Shown: positions 8,909 through 16,802 of the stretch, one piece after another
Numbering within the stretch: the first letter of the stretch is position 1
How the letters are laid out: every line of letters begins with the position of its first letter
Translations under genes and position numbers: made by a program
Origin: Burkholderia cepacia ATCC 25416
Lineage (GTDB): Bacteria; Pseudomonadota; Gammaproteobacteria; Burkholderiales; Burkholderiaceae
Direction of reading: 5' to 3'
DNA length: 64,000 bases
Assembly: GCF_001411495.1 (NCBI RefSeq)
Contig: NZ_CP012981.1
Coordinates: 2,542,001 to 2,606,000, forward strand
Notes under the pieces: generated by a model
What the model was told of the DNA's origin: nothing
Database searches by the model: none
What the model saw: the letters and a program-made list of their open reading frames with translations, nothing else

Positions 8909-10462
8909 TCAGTGCGCGTCGGCGAGTTCGGCCTGCGAGCCGGTGGCGAGCGCGATGATGGCTTCCTGCGTGATGGGCGTATGCGTGTGGCCGCCGAGTT
9001 CGCCCGCGATCTCGCCTTCGCGCATCACGAGCACCCGGTCGGCGACGCCGATGATCTCCGGTAGTTCGCTCGAGATCACGATCACACCCACGCCGGCGCG
9101 GGCCAGTTCGTTGATGATCCGGTAGATCTCGGATTTCGCGCCGATATCGACGCCGCGCGTCGGTTCGTCGAGGATCAGCACGCGCGGCTTCGTCTCGAGC
9201 AGGCGCGACAGCAGCACTTTCTGCTGGTTGCCGCCTGACAGCGCGCCGACGTTGACGTTCGCGTGGGGGACGCGGATCGACAGCGATGCAATCGCGTCGC
9301 GTGCACGTTCGGCGCCGCGCGCGAGGTCGAGCGCACCGAGCCGCGCATCGCGGTTGCAGACCGAGATGTTGATGTTGTCGCGTACGCTCATGTCGAGGAA
9401 CAGGCCCTGGCGCTTGCGGTCTTCGGTCAGGTAGACGAGGCCGGCGTCGATCGCGTCGCGCGGCGAGTGCGCGCCGAACGTGCGTTCGCCCACCTTCACG
9501 TTGCCGCGCACGCGCGGTTCCGCGCCGAAGATCAGCCGCGCGAGCTCGGTGCGGCCTGCGCCGACGAGCCCCGCGATGCCGAGCACTTCGCCGGCGTGCA
9601 GGTCGAGGCTGCAGCCGCGCACGCGCGCGCCGTCGGCGATGTCGCGTACCGACAGCAGCAGGTGGCCGGGGTCGTACGGCGCGTGTTCCTTCTTGTAAAA
9701 GCCGGAGATGTCGCGGCCGACCATCATCGCGACAAGACGCTCGGCCGACAGCGAGGCGCGCTCGAGCGTGCCGACATACGTGCCGTCGCGCAGCACCGAC
9801 ACACGATCGGACAATTCGTAGATCTCCGCCATCCGGTGGCTGATGTAGATGATCGCGAGACCTTCCTCGCGCAACTGGCGGATCAGGCGGAACAGGTGTT
9901 CGGTCTCGCGCGACGACAGCGGCGTGGTCGGCTCGTCCATCACGAGGATGCGTGCGCGGGTGTGCACGGCGCGCGCGATCTCGACGAGCTGCTGTTCTGC
10001 GATCGACAGCGTGCCGACGAGCGTGTCGGGCCCGAACGATGCGCCCAGGCGCGCGAGCACGTCCTCGCAGCCGCGTGCCATTGCCGCGCGGTCGATCGTG
10101 CCCCAGCGCCGGTTGCCGCGCCGCAATTCGCGGCCGATGTAGATGTTTTCCGCGACGCTCAGGTTCGGGGACAGGCACAGCTCCTGGTAGATCACCGCGA
10201 CGCCCGCATCGCGCGCGGCAAGCGGGCCGTCGATGTCGATGCGTTCGCCGTCGATCAGGATCTCGCCGCCGGCGTCGGCGCGGTATGCGCCCGACAGGAT
10301 TTTCATCAGCGTCGATTTGCCCGCGCCGTTTTCGCCCATCAGCGAGTGGATCTCGCCGGGATAGACGGTCAGGCTCACGTTGTCGAGCGCGTGCACGGCC
10401 GGGAACGTCTTGCTGATCCCGCGCATCTCGAGCAGCGGACGGGGCGACTCAGATCGCGACAT
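8909..10462 (-). CDS. Sugar ABC transporter ATP-binding protein, two-domain (RbsA-like)
   Basis: A 517-aa ATPase with duplicated nucleotide-binding domains. The first has Walker [10 protein letters not shown] (about residue 44) and [14 protein letters not shown]. The second has the degenerate P-loop [10 protein letters not shown], then LSGGNQQK and [10 protein letters not shown]. This asymmetry is normal for RbsA/XylG/AraG-type proteins, where the second site is poorly active. Its start overlaps the end of the ROK repressor gene by 14 bp, implying translational coupling. Confidence 0.9.
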   Translation of the reverse strand: MSRSESPRPLLEMRGISKTFPAVHALDNVSLTVYPGEIHSLMGENGAGKSTLMKILSGAYRADAGGEILIDGERIDIDGPLAARDAGVAVIYQELCLSPNLSVAENIYIGRELRRGNRRWGTIDRAAMARGCEDVLARLGASFGPDTLVGTLSIAEQQLVEIARAVHTRARILVMDEPTTPLSSRETEHLFRLIRQLREEGLAIIYISHRMAEIYELSDRVSVLRDGTYVGTLERASLSAERLVAMMVGRDISGFYKKEHAPYDPGHLLLSVRDIADGARVRGCSLDLHAGEVLGIAGLVGAGRTELARLIFGAEPRVRGNVKVGERTFGAHSPRDAIDAGLVYLTEDRKRQGLFLDMSVRDNINISVCNRDARLGALDLARGAERARDAIASLSIRVPHANVNVGALSGGNQQKVLLSRLLETKPRVLILDEPTRGVDIGAKSEIYRIINELARAGVGVIVISSELPEIIGVADRVLVMREGEIAGELGGHTHTPITQEAIIALATGSQAELADAH

Positions 10463-11696
10463 GGTTGACCTCCTGCGAGTCGGTGCGGGCGCCCTTGAGG
10501 ATGCCGGCCCGCGGGGAGAAGTTGAAATACATCGGCAGCGTGGCTGCGCCGATCGCGCCGGCGTCGGCGCCGAACGTGCCGCGTACGAGCACCGGCGTGC
10601 CGCGCGCTTCGGGCGCGGTGGCCACGAGCGCGGCACGCAGGCGCGTTGTCACCGCGTCGAGCAGGCCTGCGTCGGTATCGGCGTCGAGCACGACCACCGG
10701 CGCATCGACCACACACAGCACCGCGCGCAACGCAGGTGCGAGCGCGTCGACGCAATCGTCGATCCATTCGTCGACGGCGGGCAGGCCGCGAGCGATGCAG
10801 GCTTCGAGATCGGCCCGGTTGTCGACCGTCTCGCCGTGATGGCGCAGATGGCGCACGAGCGCATGCAGCGACGCGCGCGCGAGCAGGATGTCCCACGGGC
10901 CACGCGGCGGCGGCGCGGAAGCGAGCCGGCTCGGCTGCACGGGAATCACGGCGATGTCGCCCGCGTTGCCGGTCACGCCGCGCAGGCAGTCGCCGTCGAT
11001 CGCGATGCCGCCGCCGATCGCCGGCCCGATGAACAGATAGACGAAGTCGTCGCACTGCCGGCCGTATCCGTAGAAGAGCTCGGCGATCGCGGCCGCGTTG
11101 CCGTCGTTTTCGCCGAATACCGGAAGCGACAGCATGCGACCGAGGTCGCTTGCGAAATCGACGTCTTCCCACGCGCGGAACGTGTCGGGTGCGAGACCGA
11201 GTTCGCGCATCCACGCGCCGAGGTTGTAGGGCTGCGCGACGCCGACGCCGGTCAGGCGGGCGCGCTCGTGGTCGGGAAGCAGGGCCTGCATCGCTTCGAT
11301 GTCGTGGCGGACGATCTCGAGCACGTCGGCGGGCGGGGGCAGCAGCGTGTCGTGCGAGCGGCGGCCGAGCACGTCGCCCGCGAAGTTGACGAGCGCCGTT
11401 TCGATGCGCATGCGGTCGAGATGGACGCCGATGCCGAACGCGCCGCGCGGGTCGAGGCGAATCAGCGAAGCCGGCTGACCGCGCTGGCCTTCGGTGCGGC
11501 CCGCGAATTCGATCAGCTTCGCGTCGGCGAGCGATGTGATGATGCTGCCGACCGCCGTGCCCGTCATGTTCGCGAGGCGGGCGAGGTCGGCCTTTGACGC
11601 GCTGCCTGCGCGGCGCAGCGTCTTCAGCAGCAGGCGCTCGTTGTAACGGCGCACGTTGGCCGAATTGCTGCCCTGGCCGAAGTGCGGGCTTCTCAT
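10449..11696 (-). CDS. ROK family transcriptional repressor of the sugar operon
   Basis: A 415-aa ROK-family regulator. An N-terminal winged helix (about residues 10-70; [35 protein letters not shown]) precedes a sugar-kinase-fold domain with [20 protein letters not shown] and the glycine-rich [16 protein letters not shown]. The canonical zinc-binding Cys cluster of NagC/Mlc is not obvious. It is the first gene of the operon. The palindrome 37 bp upstream of its ATG is the probable autoregulatory operator; the imported sugar or its phosphate would be the inducer. Confidence 0.85.
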   Translation of the reverse strand: MRSPHFGQGSNSANVRRYNERLLLKTLRRAGSASKADLARLANMTGTAVGSIITSLADAKLIEFAGRTEGQRGQPASLIRLDPRGAFGIGVHLDRMRIETALVNFAGDVLGRRSHDTLLPPPADVLEIVRHDIEAMQALLPDHERARLTGVGVAQPYNLGAWMRELGLAPDTFRAWEDVDFASDLGRMLSLPVFGENDGNAAAIAELFYGYGRQCDDFVYLFIGPAIGGGIAIDGDCLRGVTGNAGDIAVIPVQPSRLASAPPPRGPWDILLARASLHALVRHLRHHGETVDNRADLEACIARGLPAVDEWIDDCVDALAPALRAVLCVVDAPVVVLDADTDAGLLDAVTTRLRAALVATAPEARGTPVLVRGTFGADAGAIGAATLPMYFNFSPRAGILKGARTDSQEVNHVAI

Positions 11697-11732
11697 GGCG
11701 TCTCCTTCCATGGCGCGCCGTGCAGCGGCGCA

Positions 11733-11759
11733 TTAAATAAATCACGTTGATTTATTTAA
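11733..11759. promoter_or_regulatory. Perfect 12+12 bp palindromic operator
   Basis: TTAAATAAATCA and TGATTTATTTAA separated by CGT, a perfect inverted repeat in otherwise GC-rich DNA, just upstream of the ROK repressor gene. The AT-rich TTTATT arms resemble ROK/XylR-type operators. It likely overlaps the operon promoter. Nothing else recognisable is seen from 11,760 to about 12,025. Confidence 0.7.
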
Positions 11760-12026
11760 CCGCGTGAACGCCGACATGTCAGCCTAGGGAAATCCCGGTT
11801 TGAGGTGGGAGCGGGGATGGTAGTGCGGGGCATCCGGAATCGAGGATGGATCGCGGAAGCCCGGTCATTCAGGCGGAAGGTGGCGTGGGCGGTGGCATGA
11901 ACCCGGGGTAGTGGGTTGTCGCCGGATTCGCAGCCTGCCGTCGCGGTTTGCTTGCGCTGGCGGCGCAAATCGAAGCGGCTGGGTCTGCTCGCGAAGATGA
12001 GGGGGAGGTTTTTCCGGAGCCGGAAA

Positions 12027-12054
12027 TGAAAAAAGCCGGCTAGAAGCCGACCTT
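12027..12054 (-). terminator. Rho-independent terminator of tRNA-Leu copy 1
   Basis: On the minus strand GTCGGCT and AGCCGGC form a hairpin followed by a run of six Ts, 14 bp after the tRNA 3' end. The same module sits behind every tRNA-Leu copy here. Confidence 0.7.
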
Positions 12055-12067
12055 TTCAAAAAACAGA

Positions 12068-12154
12068 TGGTGCCCAGGAGAGGACTCGAACCTCCACGAT
12101 GTTGCCACCGCTAGGACCTGAACCTAGTGCGTCTACCAATTCCGCCACCTGGGC
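12068..12154 (-). tRNA. tRNA-Leu (anticodon CAG), copy 1
   Basis: 87 nt including an encoded CCA. The acceptor stem is GCCCAGG/CCTGGGC, with a long variable arm as expected for a class II tRNA. The anticodon stem CTAGG/CCTAG encloses TTCAGGT, so the anticodon is CAG. It reads CUG codons, the major Leu codon in high-GC genomes. Confidence 0.95.
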
Positions 12155-12190
12155 ACGTTTTGCAGTAGCTGCTTGCTGCAAAGAAGCGAA

Positions 12191-12218
12191 ATTATAGCGC
12201 GTCTTTGGCGGCTGTCAA
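12191..12218 (-). promoter_or_regulatory. Consensus sigma-70 promoter for tRNA-Leu copy 1
   Basis: On the minus strand TTGACA, 16 bp, TATAAT: a near-perfect housekeeping promoter about 37 bp upstream of the tRNA 5' end. The interval 12,219-12,524 has no gene; its right part (from about 12,429) is homologous to 16,298-16,430. Confidence 0.85.
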
Positions 12219-12428
12219 CAGGATTTGAGGTCGCGAACGAAAATAATTTGACGGATTTGTTTGGGCATCGAGCGAGGTGCGCAAACATCGCGGCGGTCGA
12301 CCGACGTGCATCATCGAACTTGTGATGGGCGGATGCGCGCGGGCTGATCGCTTCCGGATGCCGGGAATGCAGGCGGGCCGACTGGAACGAGCTTTTTTAG
12401 GAAGTGGAAGGTCAGGCGGGAGGGGCTG

Positions 12429-12563
12429 GGTCGCACATGTGTAACCCGGGTCGCGCTTGCAAGTGCAGCCCTTCGACGCCCCGCTCGGAGCAAGCAAGCG
12501 CATTGCTTCCAGGGCTTGAAATGAAAAAAGGTCGGCTAGAAGCCGACCTTTTTAGAAAACAGA
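12429..12563. repeat. Duplicated spacer unit, copy A (with 16,298-16,430)
   Basis: Both copies carry CGCTTGCAAG, a CATTGCTTCC or CTTTGCTTCC run, then GGGCTTGAAATGAAAAAAGG and the tRNA terminator. Similarity is clear by eye, with scattered substitutions and small indels. Confidence 0.7.
12525..12553 (-). terminator. Rho-independent terminator of tRNA-Leu copy 2
   Basis: Perfect stem AGGTCGGCT/AGCCGACCT with flanking A and T runs, ending 11 bp from the tRNA 3' end. It could work in both directions. Confidence 0.75.
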
Positions 12564-12650
12564 TGGTGCCCAGGAGAGGACTCGAACCTCCACGATGTTG
12601 CCACCGCTAGGACCTGAACCTAGTGCGTCTACCAATTCCGCCACCTGGGC
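12564..12650 (-). tRNA. tRNA-Leu (anticodon CAG), copy 2
   Basis: Sequence identical to copy 1 over all 87 nt, by eye, including the CCA end. Its 5' flank differs from copies 1 and 3, while its 3' flank matches copy 3. Confidence 0.95.
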
Positions 12651-12681
12651 ACGTTTCGCTTGCTGCGATGCGAAGACCGCT

Positions 12682-12709
12682 ATTCTAGCGTGTCGGCGCA
12701 GCCTGTCAA
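12682..12709 (-). promoter_or_regulatory. Sigma-70 promoter for tRNA-Leu copy 2
   Basis: On the minus strand TTGACA, 16 bp, TAGAAT, with the same geometry as the copy 1 promoter. Confidence 0.8.
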
Positions 12710-12759
12710 CACAATTTCATTCAAAGCGATAAAAATATTGCCCCTCGTGCGACGGATTC

Positions 12760-13749
12760 TCACGCGCCGACCGGAATCGCGCGTTTCGCGTCGAAGTTCC
12801 AGCGCTGCGCCTGACTCGTGTCGACTCGCGCCGGCAGCAGTCCGGCCGCGAGGAACGTGTCGGCGATCTTCTGCTGTTCGCCGAAGTTTTGCGCGACCAC
12901 GGCGCGAACGAGATAACTGCGCCGCGCGTTCGCGCGTGCGATCGTTGCCGCGTCGAGCCCCCAGATCGGCGCAAGCGTATTCGCTGCGTCCTGCGGGTGG
13001 TCGCGCAGCCACGTGCCGGCCTGCGACAACTGGTCGAACAGGATCTGGACGACGTCGGGCCGCGCAGTGGCGAAGCTGGTCGACGCAAGGTAGTAGCGCT
13101 GGTATGACGCGAGTCCGTTGCCGTCGGCGAGAATCCGTACGTCGGGATTGCGGTCGACCGATGCGACATAGGGATCCCACGTGATCCATGCGTCCACGCT
13201 GCCACGCTCGAACGCCGCGCGGCCGTCCGCGGGCGTCAGGTAGTGGATCGTCGCATCGGCCGGCCCGAGCTTCGCGCGTGCGAGTGCGGCAAGCAACAGG
13301 TAATGGCTGCCGGCCGCCTTCGTGACCGCAATGCGCCTGCCCTTGAGATCGGCGAGCGTACGCAGTGTGCTGTCCTGCTTGACGATGATCGCCTGCGCTT
13401 TCGGCGAAGGCGCTTCCTGTGCGACGTACACGAAACGCGCATGGGCCGCTTGTGCGAAGACCGGGACCGTATCGGCCACGTCGGCGCTGAAATCGACGGC
13501 GCCGATGTTGAGCGCTTCGGTCAGCGGCAATCCGCTCGCGAATTCATGCCACGACACGCGCAAGCCGAGCGGCGCCAGCGCCTGCTCGAGCGCGCCGCGC
13601 GTCTTGAGCAGCGTGATGAGTGTCGACGACTTCTGGTAGCCGATGCGCAGCACATCGGGTGCGTTCTCGGCGCGCACTCGGACGCCGGCGGCAGCGAGGC
13701 CTGCGGCCAGCATCGCGCGCGCGAATGCGCGGCGGTTCATCGGCGTCAT
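12760..13749 (-). CDS. Aliphatic sulfonate/taurine-type ABC substrate-binding protein
   Basis: A 329-aa periplasmic binding protein of the SsuA/NMT1 type. MNRRAFARAMLAAGLAAAGV is a signal sequence with a twin-arginine flavour (NRRAF). The mature part LRIGYQKSSTLITLLKTRG and the later AWITWDPYVASVD are diagnostic of SsuA-like proteins. No permease or ATPase gene is adjacent. The ssuDCB genes 19 kb away lack an ssuA, so this may be their solute receptor, or it may serve another sulfonate system. I left the symbol blank because SsuA-like paralogues are common in Burkholderia. Confidence 0.8.
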   Translation of the reverse strand: MTPMNRRAFARAMLAAGLAAAGVRVRAENAPDVLRIGYQKSSTLITLLKTRGALEQALAPLGLRVSWHEFASGLPLTEALNIGAVDFSADVADTVPVFAQAAHARFVYVAQEAPSPKAQAIIVKQDSTLRTLADLKGRRIAVTKAAGSHYLLLAALARAKLGPADATIHYLTPADGRAAFERGSVDAWITWDPYVASVDRNPDVRILADGNGLASYQRYYLASTSFATARPDVVQILFDQLSQAGTWLRDHPQDAANTLAPIWGLDAATIARANARRSYLVRAVVAQNFGEQQKIADTFLAAGLLPARVDTSQAQRWNFDAKRAIPVGA

Positions 13750-14037
13750 GGATCGTGCTCCTTGTCTGGTTCGTTGCATTGAAGCGAGCCGGCTAACGTA
13801 CCAACAGGGCGAGCGGACGATAACCGATAAATTCTGCTATCGATCCTGCTGGCGGGCATAAGGGTGGGGCCGCGCGTGATCGCGGCGCGTCCATGCATGT
13901 GCGGTCGATCGATGCCTTCCGGTTGCATTTGATTGCATAGTCAAATATAGTCATCGCAGAAATATCGAAGTCAGCGATTGGCGTAAGCGTGAGCAACACC
14001 CGCGCGGCACGTCGATCGCTTTTTTTCAATCATTTAT

Positions 14038-14049
14038 CTGACTTGTCAG
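14038..14049. promoter_or_regulatory. Candidate MarR-type operator upstream of emrB-like gene
   Basis: Palindrome CTGAC TT GTCAG in an AT-rich patch 56 bp before the efflux gene, a position suited to control by the MarR regulator encoded downstream. The rest of 13,750-14,105 (356 bp) carries only the divergent promoters of the binding-protein and efflux genes. Confidence 0.4.
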
Positions 14050-14105
14050 TTAATTTTGCTCGGCGCCGGGGCTGTTCGCGTGGCGCCCGATCAGAAGGAC
14101 ATCCG

Positions 14106-15668
14106 ATGAAGCCGTCCGAAAGTCCGGGTACGCCGGCGCCCCTGACCGGCGCCCGCTTTATGCTGGGAACGCTGGCAGTGGCGCTCGCCACGTTCATGAA
14201 CGTTCTCGATTCGTCGATCGCCAACGTCGCGATTCCAACCATTTCCGGCAATCTGGGCGTGTCCATCGACGAGGGCACGTGGGTCATCACGCTGTTCTCG
14301 GCGGCCAACGCGGTGTCGATCCCGCTGACCGGCTGGCTGACGCAGCGGGTCGGGCAGGTCAGGCTGTTCGTCTGCGCGATCCTGCTGTTCGTGCTGTCGT
14401 CAGCTGCGTGCGGGCTCGCGCCCAACCTGACCGTGCTCCTCGCCGCCCGGATCGTTCAGGGTGCCGTGGCCGGGCCGCTCGTGCCGTTGTCGCAGGCGTT
14501 GCTGCTGGCTTCGTTCCCGAAGGAGAAGAGTTCGAGCGCGCTGTCCGTGTGGGGGATGACGGCGACCGTCGGGCCGATTGCCGGCCCCGCGCTCGGCGGC
14601 TGGATTACGGACAACTACAGCTGGTCGTGGATCTTCTACATCAACGTGCCCGTGGGGTTGTTCGCGGCAGCCGTGATCTGGGCGCTCTATCGCAACCAGG
14701 AAACGCCGGCCCGCAAGCTGCCGATCGACAAGGTCGGGCTGATCGTGCTGGTCGTGTGGGTCGCCGCGCTACAGGTCATGCTCGACAAGGGCAAGGATCT
14801 CGACTGGTTCAATTCGTCGACGATCTGGATCCTGACCATCGTGGCGGTGGTCGGCTTCGTGTTCTTCCTGATCTGGGAGTTGACCGAGGCGCGTCCGATC
14901 GTCGATCTCAGGCTGTTTGCACAACGAAATTTCCTCGGCGGAACGGTGGCGATTTCGATTGCGTTCGCGGTATTTTTCGCCAACCTCGTGATCCTGCCGC
15001 AATGGATACAGGGCTCGCTCGGTTATCCGGTGGTCAATGCGGGCCTCGTCACCGCGCCGCTCGGTATCTTCGCGGTGATCCTCGCGCCGATGGTCGGCAA
15101 GGTGATGCCGAAATCGGACATGCGTGTGCTCGTCACGTTGGCGTTTCTCGGGTTTGCCGGCGTGTTTTTCATGCGCTCGCGCTATACGACGGGCGTCGAT
15201 ACATGGACGCTCGTGGTGCCCACGCTGCTGCAGGGCATTCCGACGGCGTTCTTCATGACGCCGCTCACGTCGATCATCCTGTCGGGGCTGCCGCCCGAGC
15301 GCATCCCGGCGGCGGCCGGCCTGTCCAATTTCGCGCGCGTCTTCATGGGTGCGGTCGGCACGTCGCTCGCGAGCACCGCCTGGAACGACCGCACGATCCT
15401 GCATCACGCGCAACTCGCCGAGCAGGGCAGTGTGAACAATCCGATCTTCGCGAGCGCGGTTGCCGGCGTGCAGAGCGCGCTCGATGCCGGTGCGCCGAAG
15501 GCACTGACGTTCCTCGAGACGACGTTGAATGCGCAGGCGACGATGCTGGGGCTGAACGACGTTTTCTGGCTGTCGTCGGTGATTTTCGTGCTGATCATCC
15601 CGTTGGTCTGGGTGACGAAGCCGGGCAAGGGGGTGGCAGCCGGAGCCGCGGCGGCCGGCGGGCACTGA
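14106..15668 (+). CDS. DHA2 family MFS multidrug efflux transporter (EmrB/QacA-like)
   Basis: A 520-aa proton-driven drug exporter with about 14 hydrophobic segments. LATFMNVLDSSIANVAIPTI is the DHA2 motif in TM1 and the motif C-like GPIAGPALGGWI lies in TM5. ATG 14,106 is preceded by a good purine-rich ribosome site (GAAGGA). Family members often work with a periplasmic EmrA adaptor and an outer-membrane channel, neither of which is encoded here. The next gene is a MarR regulator on the same strand, a common repressor-pump pairing. Confidence 0.9.
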   Translation: MKPSESPGTPAPLTGARFMLGTLAVALATFMNVLDSSIANVAIPTISGNLGVSIDEGTWVITLFSAANAVSIPLTGWLTQRVGQVRLFVCAILLFVLSSAACGLAPNLTVLLAARIVQGAVAGPLVPLSQALLLASFPKEKSSSALSVWGMTATVGPIAGPALGGWITDNYSWSWIFYINVPVGLFAAAVIWALYRNQETPARKLPIDKVGLIVLVVWVAALQVMLDKGKDLDWFNSSTIWILTIVAVVGFVFFLIWELTEARPIVDLRLFAQRNFLGGTVAISIAFAVFFANLVILPQWIQGSLGYPVVNAGLVTAPLGIFAVILAPMVGKVMPKSDMRVLVTLAFLGFAGVFFMRSRYTTGVDTWTLVVPTLLQGIPTAFFMTPLTSIILSGLPPERIPAAAGLSNFARVFMGAVGTSLASTAWNDRTILHHAQLAEQGSVNNPIFASAVAGVQSALDAGAPKALTFLETTLNAQATMLGLNDVFWLSSVIFVLIIPLVWVTKPGKGVAAGAAAAGGH

Positions 15669-15727
15669 GCTAGCGCGGGCGGGGCGTATGCGGGGTGCCG
15701 CGTGTCTTGAAAAATCGTGATGTCGCA

Positions 15728-15750
15728 ATTATTGTGTGGGTCAACAATAT
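15728..15750. promoter_or_regulatory. Candidate operator upstream of marR-like gene
   Basis: Imperfect inverted repeat with half-sites ATTATTGTG and CAACAATAT, ending 18 bp before the MarR start codon. The spacing and AT-rich arms suit autoregulation by a MarR dimer. Confidence 0.45.
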
Positions 15751-15767
15751 GCGACTCAGCGAGCACG

Positions 15768-16205
15768 ATGGAACACTACACGCCGAAGAATTTCCTGCAC
15801 ACCGAAAGCGTGGGGTTTGTGCTCGTGAAAGCGCGCAACCTGATCACGTCCGAGATGGATGCGGCGTTGAAGGATCTCGATATCACGGCGCAGCAGATGG
15901 GCATCCTGCTGTCCCTGCGGACCGGCAGCGCGGCGACGCCGTTCGAATTGTCGAAGCTGCTCGGCGTCGACACCGGGCTGATGACGCGCGTGCTCGACAA
16001 GCTGGAGGACAAGGGGCTCGTCGAGCGTTCGCGCAGCGTGAGCGATCGGCGGGTGGTGAACCTCGCGCTGACCGAAGCGGGGCAGGCGGTTGCCGCGCAG
16101 ATTCCGGAGATTGCGCCGAAGGTGCTCAATGCCCGCTTGCGGAAATTTTCGAAGTCCGAGTTCGACGAGCTGACCCGGCTGTTGCGCAAGTTCATCGGCG
16201 AGTAA
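15768..16205 (+). CDS. MarR family transcriptional regulator
   Basis: A 145-aa regulator. The winged-helix core is visible: DITAQQMGILLSLRTG, FELSKLLGVDTGLMTRVLDK for the recognition helix, and the wing VERSRSVSDRRVVNLALTE with its conserved DRR. Start MEHYTPKNFL follows the operator-like repeat; the upstream in-frame ATG would run through that repeat. It is about 100 bp downstream of the efflux gene and probably represses it, with the pump substrate as inducer. Confidence 0.85.
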   Translation: MEHYTPKNFLHTESVGFVLVKARNLITSEMDAALKDLDITAQQMGILLSLRTGSAATPFELSKLLGVDTGLMTRVLDKLEDKGLVERSRSVSDRRVVNLALTEAGQAVAAQIPEIAPKVLNARLRKFSKSEFDELTRLLRKFIGE

Positions 16206-16235
16206 GCCGGGCGCCTGTTTCCTGGCGCTGAGAAT

Positions 16236-16265
16236 GAAAAAAGGCCGGCTGGAAGCCGACCTTTT
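16236..16265 (-). terminator. Terminator hairpin attached to the tRNA-Leu remnant
   Basis: Same GGCCGGCT / AGCCGACC hairpin with A and T runs as at the intact tRNA-Leu genes, here next to a tRNA fragment. Confidence 0.6.
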
Positions 16266-16276
16266 CAAAAAACAGA

Positions 16277-16297
16277 TGGTGCCCAGGAGAGGACTCG
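16277..16297 (-). pseudogene. tRNA-Leu 3'-end remnant (21 nt)
   Basis: The last 21 nt of tRNA-Leu(CAG), including the encoded CCA, match the intact genes exactly. Similarity then stops and spacer sequence follows. A left-over of duplication or unequal recombination in the array. Confidence 0.85.
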
Positions 16298-16430
16298 GTC
16301 ACACATGCGCGACCCCGGCTGCGCTTGCAAGCGCAGCCTTTCGAGTCCTCGCGCAAAGCGCGCAGGCGCTTTGCTTCCTGGGCTTGAAATGAAAAAAGGC
16401 CGGCTAGAAGCCGACCTTTTTAAAAACAGA
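16298..16430. repeat. Duplicated spacer unit, copy B (with 12,429-12,563)
   Basis: Homologous to the spacer beside tRNA-Leu copy 2 and ends with the same terminator module. It lies between the tRNA remnant and the third tRNA-Leu gene. Confidence 0.7.
16392..16421 (-). terminator. Rho-independent terminator of tRNA-Leu copy 3
   Basis: GGCCGGCT / AGCCGACC hairpin with A run upstream and T run downstream, 9 bp from the tRNA 3' end. Confidence 0.75.
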
Positions 16431-16517
16431 TGGTGCCCAGGAGAGGACTCGAACCTCCACGATGTTGCCACCGCTAGGACCTGAACCTAGTGCGTCTACC
16501 AATTCCGCCACCTGGGC
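16431..16517 (-). tRNA. tRNA-Leu (anticodon CAG), copy 3
   Basis: Identical to copies 1 and 2 over 87 nt by eye. About 45 bp of its 5' flank, from the tRNA to the -10 box, is the same as in copy 1. Confidence 0.95.
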
Positions 16518-16553
16518 ACGTTTTGCAGTAGCTGCTTGCTGCAAAGAAGCGAA

Positions 16554-16581
16554 ATTATAGCGCCCCAATTAATCGTGTCAA
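16554..16581 (-). promoter_or_regulatory. Consensus sigma-70 promoter for tRNA-Leu copy 3
   Basis: On the minus strand TTGACA, 16 bp, TATAAT. The -10 and downstream leader equal those of copy 1, but the spacer and upstream sequence differ. Confidence 0.85.
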
Positions 16582-16712
16582 CACTTTTTTGCGATGCACC
16601 GCAAACCGGGCTCCGCCGCGCCTGTCGGCGGCATTCCCCGTCATTTGGCGACACAGGCGGGTGATAGAATGACCCGCCGCCGTCAATATAGAACTGTCTG
16701 AAGGACACCTCT

Positions 16713-16802
16713 ATGTTGATGCCGTGCACCATCAGTCAACGCAACGAGAACAATCATCGACAAACCCTTGAGCAAATATCCGTACCCCATTCCGAGCCGT
16801 GA
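16713..16802 (+). CDS. Possible 29-codon leader ORF overlapping the rnr start
   Basis: ATG 16,713 has the best ribosome site in the region (AAGGA 7 bp upstream) and opens a 29-codon frame, MLMPCTISQRNEN..., that ends 32 bp inside rnr in another frame. It may couple translation to rnr, whose own start is a TTG without a clear Shine-Dalgarno. It could also be a chance frame. Confidence 0.3.
   Translation: MLMPCTISQRNENNHRQTLEQISVPHSEP

Noticed and set aside
16277..16297. Fourth tRNA-Leu gene
   Set aside because: Only the last 21 nt match; the rest of the cloverleaf is missing.
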